NCBI RefSeq assembly: GCF_047971885.1
Contig: NZ_JBKEAE010000029.1
Coordinates: forward strand, 1-30,151
Reading direction: 5' to 3'
DNA length: 30,151 bases
From: Tropicimonas sp047971885
GTDB taxonomy: Bacteria > Pseudomonadota > Alphaproteobacteria > Rhodobacterales > Rhodobacteraceae
Numbering within the stretch: position 1 is the first letter of the stretch; each line of letters starts with the position of its first letter. Under the pieces are notes generated by a model. It did not search any database. It was not told where the DNA came from and saw only the letters and a program-made list of their open reading frames with translations. The translations under genes were made by a program, and so were the position numbers. This document shows, piece after piece, positions 15,660 to 23,924 of the stretch.

Positions 15660-16310
15660 TCAGCCTGCGCCGACCCGTGCCAGAAATCCGGCGAGATCGT
15701 CGGTATGATACTGGATATGGGCGGCCGGCGTGGCTGTGGCGGCGACATGGACGGTGCGCATGCCCATCTCGTGCGGTATCGCCAGGTTGCGCGGTTCGTC
15801 CTCGAAGATGGCGGCGCGGTCGGGTCGCAGACCGTCGGCGGCAAAGACGGCCTCGAAGGCGGCGCGTTCGGGTTTGGGGCGGAACCCCGCGTGTTCGACC
15901 CCGTAAATCGCGTCGAAAAGCCCGTCGAGCCCGCGCGCCGCAACGACCTTTTCGGCATAGGGGCGCGACGCGTTGGTGAAGATGATCCGCCGGCCGGGCA
16001 GGGCGGCGATGTGCCCGGCCAGCACGGGATCGGGCGCGAGATATGAGAAGTCGATATCGTGCACCTCGGCCAGGTAGGGGGCGGGGTCGATGGCATGCTC
16101 GGCCATCAGCCCGGCAAGGGTTGTACCGTAACGCCGCCAGTAAAGGTCGCGCAGGCGGTCGGCCTCGGTACGCGAGACGCCGAGCGCGTGCATCACCCAG
16201 TCGGTCATCCGCACCTCGATCTGATCGAACAGGCGGACCTCGGGCGGGTAAAGAGTGTTGTCGAGGTCGAAGACCCAGGACCGCACATGGGAGAAGTGAT
16301 CGGCAACCAT
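15660..16310 (-). CDS. HAD-superfamily hydrolase, pyrimidine 5'-nucleotidase (SDT1-like)
   Basis: A 216-residue cytoplasmic phosphatase. HAD motif I is WVFDLDNTLYPP, with nucleophile Asp15 and acid Asp17; motif II is IIFTNASRPYAEKV; motif III is the Lys in FRPKPERAAFEAV; motif IV is IFEDEPRNL. The DLDNTLYP form of motif I and the helical cap with VEVRM-type sequence (QIEVRMTDWVMHALGVS) are typical of the SDT1/pyrimidine 5'-nucleotidase branch, which dephosphorylates UMP/CMP or modified pyrimidine nucleotides. The substrate remains an inference. The upstream ribosome site is weak. The gene is divergent from the GntR regulator across 126 bases, so the regulator could control it. Confidence 0.87.
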   Translation of the reverse strand: MVADHFSHVRSWVFDLDNTLYPPEVRLFDQIEVRMTDWVMHALGVSRTEADRLRDLYWRRYGTTLAGLMAEHAIDPAPYLAEVHDIDFSYLAPDPVLAGHIAALPGRRIIFTNASRPYAEKVVAARGLDGLFDAIYGVEHAGFRPKPERAAFEAVFAADGLRPDRAAIFEDEPRNLAIPHEMGMRTVHVAATATPAAHIQYHTDDLAGFLARVGAG

Positions 16311-16436
16311 GGCGGGACCCTAGGGGCGCGGCGGGTGCCACGCAAGCACCCCGAGGCAGAAGACCGCGCGCGAGCGGTCTTTGCATTCGATTCCGTCTGG
16401 GTTAGCGTGCCGGTTCCTCAGGACGGAAAGTTATAC

Positions 16437-17087
16437 ATGTCGAGCGACAAGCCGGTCCACAAGGACGCCTATGACATGATCCTCGGCGCCATCGACGTGG
16501 GGATTTACAAGCCCGGCGACCGGCTGGTCGAATCGGAACTGGCCGAGAGATTCGGTGTATCGCGCACGCCGATTCGCGAGGCGCTGCAACGGCTTGAAAC
16601 CCAGTCGCTGCTGGCGCGCGACGGGCGGAGCCTGATTGTCGCCTCGCTCGATCACAATCAGCTTGCCGAACTCTACGTCGTGCGGACCGAACTCGAGGGG
16701 CTGGCGGCGCGGCTGGCGGCGCGCCATGCGGCCGCCGAGGAGGTGCAGGTGCTCAGGACGATGATCGGTGCCGACCGCAGGCTGCTGGGCGATCCCTCGG
16801 CGCTGGCGCAGGCAAATCGCCGGTTCCACCGCCAGATCCACCTTGCCTCGCACAACCGCTATCTGGTTCAGCAACTCGATCTTGTATACCGGTCGATGGC
16901 TCTGATGGCCACAACGTCGCTTGCCGCCGAAGGCCGGGGGGAGATCGCGCTGAACGAGCACGAGACCATCGTGGCCGCCATCGGAAAACGCGACGAGCAG
17001 GCGGCCTATGATGCGCTGAAAGCGCATATTTCGGGCGCTTTCGTCCAGCGCCTTACCAGCGACAGCAAGCTGCCGATCGCCCCCTGA
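16437..17087 (+). CDS. GntR-family transcriptional regulator, FadR/FCD subfamily
   Basis: A 216-residue DNA-binding protein. Residues about 5-70 are the GntR winged helix: AYDMILGAIDVGIYKPGDRL, then SELAERFGVSRTPIREALQRLE, then a wing with SLLARDGRSLIVAS. Residues about 75-210 are the all-helical FCD effector domain, including the metal-ligand-like NRRFHRQIHLASHN and NEHETIVAAI. Members usually respond to small carboxylates or sugar acids. The ATG at 16437 follows AGGA and GGAAAG. The nearest divergent gene is the HAD nucleotidase, a possible target; the gene ends seven bases from the convergent glycosyltransferase. The effector is unknown. Confidence 0.9.
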   Translation: MSSDKPVHKDAYDMILGAIDVGIYKPGDRLVESELAERFGVSRTPIREALQRLETQSLLARDGRSLIVASLDHNQLAELYVVRTELEGLAARLAARHAAAEEVQVLRTMIGADRRLLGDPSALAQANRRFHRQIHLASHNRYLVQQLDLVYRSMALMATTSLAAEGRGEIALNEHETIVAAIGKRDEQAAYDALKAHISGAFVQRLTSDSKLPIAP

Positions 17088-17094
17088 GCACGGG

Positions 17095-19056
17095 TCAGAC
17101 CCCGGCCGACACAGCCTCCGGCGCGGCCGGTTCGTCATGGATGCCATGCCGGGTCTTGTCCCAGTAGAACGGCCGGGTGAGAATTTCGTAGAACGCCTTG
17201 TACGAGGCGAGCGCCGCGAGCGGGAAATAGAAGTGCTGCGTGATCGCCCATGGAATCAGGAAACGGCGCTGCGCGTCGCGTACCGCAAAGGCGCCGGCGG
17301 CGATGTTGACCACCTCCGAGGTGACGAAAAGCGCGACCAGCGCAACATGCAGGCTGCCGGGCAGCAGGCCCGCCAGCGGATGCGGCAGCCCCAGCGCCAG
17401 CAGCCAGAACGACCACAGCACCGGCGCCAGCAGGAATTGCGACAATGTGCCGAGAAAGAGGAGCTGAAACCCGAGAAACTTCCACGCGCCCAGATCGCGC
17501 AGCAACCGCCCCGGCGCCCGCGAATGCACTGCCCATGTCATCGCGTAGCCCTTGAGCCAGCGCGAACGCTGCCGGATCCAGGGCAGGATGCGGCAGTTGG
17601 CCTCCTCCCGGGTGACGGTTTCGATCATTTCGGTGCGATAGCCCAGGCGCGCCAGCCGCATGCCGAGATCGGCATCCTCGGTCACGTTGTGGGCATCCCA
17701 GCCACCGATCTGCTCCAGCACCACGCGGCGGAAGAACAGTGTCGTACCGCCGAGCGGAAGGGCAAAGCCCATCCGTTGCAGGCCGGGCAGGACCACTCCG
17801 AACCAGCTTGCGTATTCGATGGTGAAGCACCGGCTGAGCCAGTTGGTGCGCGCGTTATAATAATCCAGCCTGCCTTGCAGGCAGGCGACATCGGGGCCGC
17901 GCTGGTGGAAGCGCGCGACCACCTTGTGCAACTGGTCCGGGTCGGGCGCATCTTCGGCATCCCAGACGCCGACGATCTGTCCGCGGCAGAAATTCAGCGC
18001 GTAATTGAGCGCCCGTGGCTTGGTCTTGACGCCGCCGCGCGGCACCGTGACGACGCGCATCCAGTGCGGAAGCCGCGTGCGGGCCAGCGCGGCGGCGGTC
18101 TGCTGGTCCTCCTCCTCGACCACCAGCAGCACATCGGTAAGCTCGCGCGGATAGTCGAGCCGCGACAGGCGCCGGACCAGCCTGTCAGCGATTTCTTCCT
18201 CGGCAAAGAGCGGAACCATGACCGATACCGTCGGCAGCCGGGCGATGGTCGGCGGGGCATTTTCGTTCACGCCCCCCGGACCGGAAGACCGCGCCGCCTG
18301 CCGGACCGCAATGGCAAGCGCAGCGATCTTGACAGCCAGGCTCGCGGCGAGGGTAAGCACCGCCCAGAGCGCCAGCGCAGAAAATACCGCGATCGGAAAG
18401 ATCATCGACAGAGTGGCGGTCAGACCGAAAGCGGTCAGGCAACGGGACGACCAGGCCCGCGCATCCCAGCCGCGGCAGGACATGTCCAGCGGCACCTGTT
18501 CCTCGGCCTGTACGGCAAGGCCGGGTTTGCGGATCCGGATCAGTGCGGTGTGCATTGCCGCCTCGGTCGTCAGCGCCATGGTGACGGTGCCGAGCGATTC
18601 TTCGAGCCCGGCACGGTGGTTTTCGAATTTCTCCGGCCGGGTCGTGGCAACGATCACGGTGCTGCCGATGCGGCGCCACGGAACGACCCCGTCGCGCAGG
18701 CACCGCTCGGCGCCGAATGTATCGACCAGCCGCGCGTCGGGTGGCGTCGCCGCCAGATCGACCACCTCGGTTCCCCATTGCCGGGCAAGACAATCGAGCA
18801 GATCAGCCTCGGCCACCATGCCGTTGGCAATCAGGATGTCGCCGAGCCGCGCTTCCTGGCGGGACTGGATGGCAAGTGCCCGATTCAGGTCGTCCGGCGC
18901 CAGAACGCGCCGCGCAAGCAGGCTTTCCCCCAGCAGGGGCCGGGGCGCCGCGTTGCCGGCGACCACACGGGGGCCCGGCGCGGCATTCCCCGCCTGACCG
19001 CCCGTTTCACTGTGCCGGGGATGGAGCGGGATGACGCGATGCGACGCTGCACTCAT
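17095..19056 (-). CDS. Membrane family-2 glycosyltransferase with N-terminal MshEN (c-di-GMP-binding type) domain
   Basis: A 653-residue protein. Residues 41-64 and 70-93 are tandem 24-residue MshEN motifs; the second (RLGDILIANGMV...CLARQ) fits the RLG..L...G.....L...L..Q pattern fully, while the first has LLG and loses the central Gly. MshEN motifs of this kind bind cyclic di-GMP. Residues about 205-251 are transmembrane. The GT2 catalytic region runs from about 275: VSVMVPLFAEEE, KTKPRALNYAL, DAED (366-369), TEDADLGMRL (459-468) and the QRSRW motif (496-500) expected of processive, BcsA-like enzymes. Further membrane segments and a late YFPLAALASYKA helix follow. The likely job is exopolysaccharide or glycan synthesis at the inner membrane under c-di-GMP control. 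GAAGG precedes the ATG. The sugar substrate is unknown. Confidence 0.9.
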   Translation of the reverse strand: MSAASHRVIPLHPRHSETGGQAGNAAPGPRVVAGNAAPRPLLGESLLARRVLAPDDLNRALAIQSRQEARLGDILIANGMVAEADLLDCLARQWGTEVVDLAATPPDARLVDTFGAERCLRDGVVPWRRIGSTVIVATTRPEKFENHRAGLEESLGTVTMALTTEAAMHTALIRIRKPGLAVQAEEQVPLDMSCRGWDARAWSSRCLTAFGLTATLSMIFPIAVFSALALWAVLTLAASLAVKIAALAIAVRQAARSSGPGGVNENAPPTIARLPTVSVMVPLFAEEEIADRLVRRLSRLDYPRELTDVLLVVEEEDQQTAAALARTRLPHWMRVVTVPRGGVKTKPRALNYALNFCRGQIVGVWDAEDAPDPDQLHKVVARFHQRGPDVACLQGRLDYYNARTNWLSRCFTIEYASWFGVVLPGLQRMGFALPLGGTTLFFRRVVLEQIGGWDAHNVTEDADLGMRLARLGYRTEMIETVTREEANCRILPWIRQRSRWLKGYAMTWAVHSRAPGRLLRDLGAWKFLGFQLLFLGTLSQFLLAPVLWSFWLLALGLPHPLAGLLPGSLHVALVALFVTSEVVNIAAGAFAVRDAQRRFLIPWAITQHFYFPLAALASYKAFYEILTRPFYWDKTRHGIHDEPAAPEAVSAGV

Positions 19057-19106
19057 GACAAGCCTTCAAATTTCCGAAAACTATCGGAATATTCGGGCAC
19101 GTCCTG

Positions 19107-19121
19107 TTAACAGGGGTTTAA
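19107..19121. promoter_or_regulatory. Exact CtrA-type site upstream of the MshEN glycosyltransferase
   Basis: TTAA, seven bases, TTAA, followed by C on the plus strand; the minus strand also reads TTAA-N7-TTAA. This matches the consensus of the alphaproteobacterial cell-cycle/motility regulator CtrA exactly. It ends 50 bases before the glycosyltransferase ATG. It overlaps a 12-base palindrome, CCTGTTAACAGG, at 19103-19114. The carA stop lies 24 bases on the other side, so the site can only serve the glycosyltransferase. Binding is not shown by sequence alone. Confidence 0.6.
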
Positions 19122-19145
19122 CCCGACGCAGCAGGCAATCCGGTT

Positions 19146-20303
19146 TCAGGCGGCCTGACGCCGCGCCTGCATCGCGGCGGTGAACCGCTTGAACAGGTAG
19201 TAGCTGTCCTGCGGGCCGGGGCTGGCCTCGGGGTGGTACTGCACCGAAAACACCGGCCGGGCGGCCATGCGGATGCCGCAATTGGAGCCGTCGAACAGCG
19301 ATACATGGGTCTCGATCACGCCCTGGGGCAGGGTCTGGCTGTCGACGGTGAAACCGTGGTTCATCGACGTTATCTCGACCTTGCCGGTTTCGAGATCCTT
19401 GACCGGATGGTTGGCGCCGTGGTGGCCATGGTTCATCTTGATTGTGCTGGCGCCAAGCGCCAGTGCCAGCATCTGATGGCCGAGGCAGATCCCGAACACC
19501 GGCAATCCGGTGGTGTCGAGCACTTCGCGGATCATCGGCACCGCATATTCTCCGGTCGCGGCCGGATCGCCCGGCCCGTTCGACAGAAACAGCCCCTCGG
19601 GATCGTGGGCCAGCACCTCCTCGGTCGTTGCCGTCGCCGGCAGGACGACGACATCGCAGCCGGCCGAGGCCAGACAGCGCAGGATATTCCGCTTGGCGCC
19701 GTAATCGACCGCGACAACCTTGTGCCCCGGCGCCGTGTGCTGCCCGAACCCCTCGGGCCAGGCCCAGCGGGTCTCGTCCCAGCGATAGGACTGGGCGCAG
19801 GTCACCTCGCGCGCAAGATCGAGCCCCTCGAGCCCGCGAAAGCCACGCGCCGCCGCTACCAGCGCCGCGATATCGAACTTTCCTTCGGGATTGTGGGCAA
19901 GGGCGACATGCGGCGCCCCCTGCCGGCGGATTGCGCGGGTCAGCCGCCGCGTATCGACACCGCCGATCCCGATCCGGCCGCGGCGTTCCAGCCATGCCTT
20001 GAGCGGACCGGCCGCGCGCCAGCTGGAGGGCTCGGTCGGGTCCCATTTCACCACCATGCCCGCCGCGACGGGATCGTTGGCCTCGTCATCCTCGGGGTTG
20101 ACGCCGACGTTTCCGACATGGGGGAAGGTGAAGGTCACCACCTGACCCGCATAGGACGGATCGGTCATGATCTCCTGATACCCGGTCATCGCCGTGTTGA
20201 AGCAAAGCTCCGCAACCGTCTGACCGGTGGCACCGAACCCGTGCCCGTAGAACAGCGTTCCATCGGCAAGGGCAAGACAGGCAGTTGGCGCGGGCTGCGG
20301 CAT
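19146..20303 (-). CDS. carA: Carbamoyl-phosphate synthase small (glutaminase) subunit
   Basis: A 385-residue subunit that hydrolyses glutamine and feeds ammonia to CarB for carbamoyl phosphate, used in arginine and pyrimidine synthesis. The N-terminal domain has LADGTLFYGHGFGA and FNTAMTGYQEIMTDPSYAGQ. The C-terminal class I amidotransferase domain shows FLSNGPGDP, nucleophile Cys273 in GICLGHQMLA, and His357/Glu359 in QYHPEASPG. ATG 20303 is preceded by AGGAG at 20311-20315 with seven-base spacing; an in-frame TTG at 20324 is not favoured. The gene is divergent from yqeY across 142 bases, a pairing also seen in related genomes. carB is not in the window. Confidence 0.97.
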   Translation of the reverse strand: MPQPAPTACLALADGTLFYGHGFGATGQTVAELCFNTAMTGYQEIMTDPSYAGQVVTFTFPHVGNVGVNPEDDEANDPVAAGMVVKWDPTEPSSWRAAGPLKAWLERRGRIGIGGVDTRRLTRAIRRQGAPHVALAHNPEGKFDIAALVAAARGFRGLEGLDLAREVTCAQSYRWDETRWAWPEGFGQHTAPGHKVVAVDYGAKRNILRCLASAGCDVVVLPATATTEEVLAHDPEGLFLSNGPGDPAATGEYAVPMIREVLDTTGLPVFGICLGHQMLALALGASTIKMNHGHHGANHPVKDLETGKVEITSMNHGFTVDSQTLPQGVIETHVSLFDGSNCGIRMAARPVFSVQYHPEASPGPQDSYYLFKRFTAAMQARRQAA

Positions 20304-20445
20304 CGGGCGACTCCTGAGGGTCAAATCTGCGGCAACCTAGGGGGTGGTTCCGAGGGCGTCAAGCAGGGCGCGGCGCCGCGAGAGTTGTATGCCGCGCCAT
20401 AAAACTATAGGTATCCGTCTTCAGTTGGGGGATGAAGAGAAAACC
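20304..20445. promoter_or_regulatory. Divergent carA/yqeY intergenic region
   Basis: These 142 bases must hold promoters for both genes. A 12-base palindrome, CGCGGCGCCGCG, lies at 20369-20380, and the flanking CCATAAAACTATAGG gives an AT-rich patch suitable for a yqeY -10 element. I cannot assign -35 and -10 boxes with confidence. Confidence 0.35.
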
Positions 20446-20907
20446 ATGACCGGTCTCAGGGAAAGAGTGGGCGTGGCGCTGAAAGACGCCATGCGAAACA
20501 AGGAAGCCGAGCGCCTTTCGACGCTGCGCCTGATCACGGCGGCCATCAAGGACAGGGATATCGCCCTGCGCACGGAAAACCGGCCCGAGGGCGTTTCGGA
20601 TGACGACGTGCTGCAGATCCTCGGCAAGATGGTCAAGCAGAGGCAGGAAAGCGCGCGGGCCTATGAAGAGGGCGGCCGGCTCGAACTGGCCGAAAAGGAA
20701 CGGGACGAGATCGGCGTGATCGAGGAGTTCCTGCCGCGACAACTCACACCGGCCGAGGTAGGGGCGGCCATCGACAATGCCATAGCGGAAACCGGCGCCT
20801 CCGGCATCCGCGACATGGGCAAGGTCATGGGCGTGCTGAAATCCAGATATACCGGCCAGATGGATTTTGGCGCGGTCGGGCCAAAAGTGCGCGAAAAGCT
20901 CGGCTGA
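20446..20907 (+). CDS. GatB/YqeY domain protein
   Basis: A 153-residue protein of the YqeY family, related to the tail domain of the GatB amidotransferase subunit, a tRNA-interacting helical module. Visible family blocks are LRERVGVALKDAMRNKEAERLSTLR, KQRQESARAYEEGGR, EIGVIEEFLPRQLTPAEV and the C-terminal DMGKVMGVLKSRYTGQMDFG. Its length matches stand-alone YqeY. The molecular role is not settled; an effect on tRNA-dependent amidation or aminoacyl-tRNA quality is often assumed. ATG 20446 has GAAGAGA upstream. It is convergent with the PAS-type gene, 17 bases away. Confidence 0.92.
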   Translation: MTGLRERVGVALKDAMRNKEAERLSTLRLITAAIKDRDIALRTENRPEGVSDDDVLQILGKMVKQRQESARAYEEGGRLELAEKERDEIGVIEEFLPRQLTPAEVGAAIDNAIAETGASGIRDMGKVMGVLKSRYTGQMDFGAVGPKVREKLG

Positions 20908-20924
20908 CAGGCGGGGCAGGCGCC

Positions 20925-21623
20925 TCAGGCGTCGTCGGGCTTCACCACGTAGAGATGGGGCTTGCCCCTCGGCGGTCGCGGCGGGCCGGGGTGGGTGAAG
21001 CCCTGTTGCGCTTCGGCAAAGCCGGCGATCGCATGCGGGGATTCTACGGGCCCGATGGCGGCGGCGCCATCGCGCGGCGCCGAAAGCGCGACGATGCCGG
21101 TGTCGCGCATGCCGAAGCGGCGCGGTGTCCGCCCGACGGGCCCGAGCGTTGCCAGACAGCCCAGAACGCGGCTGGTTTCGCCCCGATCCCCCGCCAGCGG
21201 CAGCAGCAGCATGCGCGCGTCGAGCGGTGGCTTGCCGATCCCGCGATCGCCGGCAAGTGTCAGCAGGGCGGCGGCGGGCCGGTCGAAGACCTGATCGAGA
21301 ACCCGGCCGATCTGCGGCCGGGCATCGGGCAAGAAACACGAGGTCAGCGGCATGCCGCTGATTTCCATGCCCATCAGGTCGTTCAGGTGCATTCCGGCCA
21401 GACGGAAACGGGCGACGCCCGGGGCGAGGCGTTCCAGCATGAAGGTACATTCCAGTGCGCTCTCGATCCGGCGCGGATCGACATCGGACCGCAACGGCAG
21501 GATACGGCCCTGACGAAGTTCGTTCCAGTAGCCCTCGACAATGCGGATGGCAGGAAATTTCTTCCCGTCGCCATCGTCGTGCAGAAAAACCACATTCGGC
21601 CTTTGGCTGTTGTCGTCCGGCAT
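20925..21623 (-). CDS. PAS-like domain protein of unknown function
   Basis: A 232-residue soluble protein. Residues about 25-165 match the PAS_5-type domain common in alphaproteobacteria: IVEGYWNELRQGRILPLRSDVDPRRIESAL, then FMLERLAPGVARFRLAGMHLNDLMGMEISGMPL, then a segment with LLPLAGDRGETSRVLGCLATLG. The last 60 residues are Pro/Gly-rich and end PHLYVVKPDDA. No kinase, cyclase or DNA-binding domain is attached. AGGGA lies six bases before ATG 21623; the frame is open much further upstream, but only over yicC and intergenic DNA. It is divergent from yicC across 154 bases. Possible roles include sensing or cell-surface regulation; none is proven from sequence. Confidence 0.78.
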   Translation of the reverse strand: MPDDNSQRPNVVFLHDDGDGKKFPAIRIVEGYWNELRQGRILPLRSDVDPRRIESALECTFMLERLAPGVARFRLAGMHLNDLMGMEISGMPLTSCFLPDARPQIGRVLDQVFDRPAAALLTLAGDRGIGKPPLDARMLLLPLAGDRGETSRVLGCLATLGPVGRTPRRFGMRDTGIVALSAPRDGAAAIGPVESPHAIAGFAEAQQGFTHPGPPRPPRGKPHLYVVKPDDA

Positions 21624-21777
21624 GGTTTTCCCTGCTTCAACCAGCGCGTGCATGCGGCCGCACCTGCGATCCTTGCGTTGTTCCGGTGCGAAGGGTCTGT
21701 TAACCCCTCGCGCAATACTGATTACCCAAGTGCTAACCTGGCACATTTTCTTACAATTGGGGAGAGTTTTGGACACG

Positions 21778-22668
21778 ATGGTTAACTCGATGACCGGCTT
21801 CGCGGCACGAACGGGGCAGGGGGTCGGCCATGCCTGGACCTGGGATATCCGCGGCCTGAACGCGCGCGGGCTGGATGTGCGGCTGCGGGTGCCTGACTGG
21901 ATCGACGGGCTGGAGCCGGCGCTGCGCGCGCGGCTTGGCGCGGAGCTGAAGCGCGGCAGCGTATCGTTGTCGCTGCGGCTGGTGCGCGACGAGGAAACCG
22001 CCGGCCCCGGCATCGACCCGGCGGCGCTCGATCAGGTGCTTGCGGCGCTCGATCAGGTGATGGTGCGGGCGCGGGCGCGCGGGGTCGAGATGGGCGCCCC
22101 CGATCCGACGCAGATCGTCGCGATGAAAGCTGTCGCCGCGCCGGGGGCAGAGACGGCCGATGCCGCAGCGCTGCGCGAGTTGCTGCTGGCGGATTTCGCA
22201 ACCGTTCTGGCCGATTTCCAGCAGATGCGGGCCAGCGAAGGTGCTGCGATCGGTCAGGTGCTGACGGGCCAGTTGGACACGATCGAAACCCTTGTCGCCG
22301 CGGCTGCGCAACGGCTCGACGGGCGGGCCGACAAGGCGCGCGAGGCGCTGCGCGAGGCGCTGGCCCGCGTTCTTGAGAATGCCGAGGGATTCGACGAGGC
22401 CCGGCTGACCCAGGAGCTAGCGCTGATTGCGGTGAAAAGCGATGTCACCGAGGAACTCGACCGGCTGCGCGCCCATGTCGCGGCGGCGCGGGCGCTGTTG
22501 GCGGAGGAGGGCCCGGTGGGGCGGAAACTCGATTTCCTGACCCAGGAATTCAACCGCGAGGCCAACACGCTTTGTTCGAAATCGCAGGACGTGGCGCTGA
22601 CGCGCGTCGGGCTCGACCTGAAGGCGGCGATCGACCAGATGCGCGAACAGGTCCAGAATGTGGAGTAG
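21778..22668 (+). CDS. yicC: YicC-family endoribonuclease-like protein
   Basis: A 296-residue protein with the two YicC blocks. The N-terminal MVNSMTGFAARTG and WDIRGLNARGLDVRLRVPDWI match the family's start, and the C-terminal DUF1732-type region includes DVTEELDRLRAHVAAARALL, GRKLDFLTQEFNREANTLCSKSQD and LDLKAAIDQMREQVQNVE. Escherichia coli YicC has been described as an endoribonuclease affecting small RNA stability; that function is taken over by homology. ATG 21778 gives the normal MxxSMTGFA start and GGGGAGAG lies upstream. gmk begins directly at the next base after the stop, so the two are surely one operon, as in many proteobacteria. Confidence 0.94.
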   Translation: MVNSMTGFAARTGQGVGHAWTWDIRGLNARGLDVRLRVPDWIDGLEPALRARLGAELKRGSVSLSLRLVRDEETAGPGIDPAALDQVLAALDQVMVRARARGVEMGAPDPTQIVAMKAVAAPGAETADAAALRELLLADFATVLADFQQMRASEGAAIGQVLTGQLDTIETLVAAAAQRLDGRADKAREALREALARVLENAEGFDEARLTQELALIAVKSDVTEELDRLRAHVAAARALLAEEGPVGRKLDFLTQEFNREANTLCSKSQDVALTRVGLDLKAAIDQMREQVQNVE

Positions 22669-23322
22669 ATGGAAATGAACGACGAGCGCCGCGGCCTGCT
22701 GATCATCCTTTCCTCGCCCTCCGGTGCGGGAAAATCGACGCTGGCACGGCGGCTGATGGAATGGGATCCGAGCCTGTCCTTCTCCGTCTCGGCGACCACG
22801 CGCGCGCCGCGCCCGGGCGAGGTCGACGGCGAGCATTATCACTTCCTGTCGATCCCGGCCTTCAAGGAACTGGTCGCGCGGGGCGAAATGCTCGAACATG
22901 CGCATGTTTTCGGCAATTTCTACGGCTCGCCAGCCGCCCCGGTGCGCAAGGCCATCGATGGCGGGCGCGATGTTCTGTTCGATGTCGACTGGCAAGGGGC
23001 GCAGCAGATTCGCAATTCCGAACTGGGGCGTCACACCCTGTCGATCTTCCTGCTGCCGCCCTCGATCCCCGAATTGCGGCTTCGGCTGGAACGGCGCGGG
23101 CAGGATTCGGCCGAGGTCATCAGGAAGCGCATGGAAAAAAGCTGGGACGAGATCAGCCATTGGGACGGGTACGATTATGTGCTGGTCAATGACGACATCG
23201 ACAGGACATTCGACCGCCTGCGCGTTATCGTGACGGCTGAGCGGATGCGGCGCCAGCAGCAACCCGGATTGCAGGACCATGTCCGCCGCTTGCAGTCGGA
23301 ATTCGAGGAGGGGGCGAAATGA
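22669..23322 (+). CDS. gmk: Guanylate kinase
   Basis: A 217-residue enzyme that phosphorylates GMP to GDP with ATP. The P-loop SSPSGAGKST is at residues 15-24. The GMP-binding region includes SVSATTRAPRPGEVDGEHYHFL, then EHAHVFGNFYGSP; DVLFDVDWQGAQQIR and the lid RRGQDSAEVIRKRM complete the family pattern. YDYVLVNDDIDRTFDRL is the usual C-terminal block. ATG 22669 abuts the yicC stop; ATG 22675 is a possible alternative, better spaced from GGAG at the end of yicC. The stop overlaps the start of the carbonic anhydrase gene. Confidence 0.97.
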   Translation: MEMNDERRGLLIILSSPSGAGKSTLARRLMEWDPSLSFSVSATTRAPRPGEVDGEHYHFLSIPAFKELVARGEMLEHAHVFGNFYGSPAAPVRKAIDGGRDVLFDVDWQGAQQIRNSELGRHTLSIFLLPPSIPELRLRLERRGQDSAEVIRKRMEKSWDEISHWDGYDYVLVNDDIDRTFDRLRVIVTAERMRRQQQPGLQDHVRRLQSEFEEGAK

Positions 23323-23867
23323 TCTATCAACTGGAAGGCGTGGCGCCCGAGATCAGCGACAGCGCCTGGATCGCGGACGACGCCAATCTCATCGGCAATG
23401 TGGTGGTCGAGGCGGACGCGTCGGTCTGGTTCGGCGTCACCATTCGCGGCGACAACGAACGCATTCTTGTCGGGCAAGGCAGCAATGTGCAGGAAAACAG
23501 CGTATTGCACACCGACATGGGCTTTCCGCTGGATATCGGCGCAAACTGCACCATCGGCCACAAGGCGATGCTGCATGGCTGCACCATCGGCGCGCAAAGC
23601 CTGATCGGGATGGGCGCTACGGTGCTGAACGGCGCAAGGATCGGCCGGAACTGCCTGATCGGCGCGGGTGCGCTGATCACCGAGGGTAAGGAAATTCCCG
23701 ACGGCAGCCTTGTGATGGGAGCACCGGGCCGGGTGGTGCGGCAGCTTGACGAGGCAGCCATCGGGGGATTGCTCGAATCTGCGCTGCACTATCAGGCGAA
23801 CGCCCGGCGCTACAGGGACGGGCTGGCGGCAGTGCACGGCACGTTGACCGGTGTGATCATCGGCTGA
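23319..23867 (+). CDS. Gamma-class carbonic anhydrase-like hexapeptide-repeat protein
   Basis: A 182-residue left-handed beta-helix protein. Hexapeptide repeats run from about residue 15 to 140 (IADDANLIGNVVVEADASVWFG, IGANCTIG, ATVLNGARIG, LIGAGALITEG). The zinc-ligand positions of the gamma class are conserved: His64 in SVLHTD, His81 in IGHKAM and His86 in LHGC. A short helix with alternating Ala/Arg closes the trimer-type C-terminus. The enzyme likely interconverts CO2 and bicarbonate, although many bacterial homologues have little measured activity. Its ATG overlaps the gmk TGA as ATGA, giving a yicC-gmk-carbonic anhydrase operon. Confidence 0.92.
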   Translation: MIYQLEGVAPEISDSAWIADDANLIGNVVVEADASVWFGVTIRGDNERILVGQGSNVQENSVLHTDMGFPLDIGANCTIGHKAMLHGCTIGAQSLIGMGATVLNGARIGRNCLIGAGALITEGKEIPDGSLVMGAPGRVVRQLDEAAIGGLLESALHYQANARRYRDGLAAVHGTLTGVIIG

Positions 23868-23924
23868 TCCCGGCATGTTGCCGCCGGTTACATATCTGAT
23901 GTCGATCCTGAAACAGGAGTGTCC

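Noticed and set aside
17137..19110. Plus-strand open frame of about 650 codons opposite the glycosyltransferase
   Set aside because: Its composition is low-complexity Arg/Gln/His/Gly. The minus-strand frame holds all the GT2 and MshEN motifs.
21691..21706. TTAA near the yicC/PAS intergenic region as another CtrA site
   Set aside because: The second half-site reads TTCG at N7 on the minus strand and nothing on the plus strand, too far from consensus.
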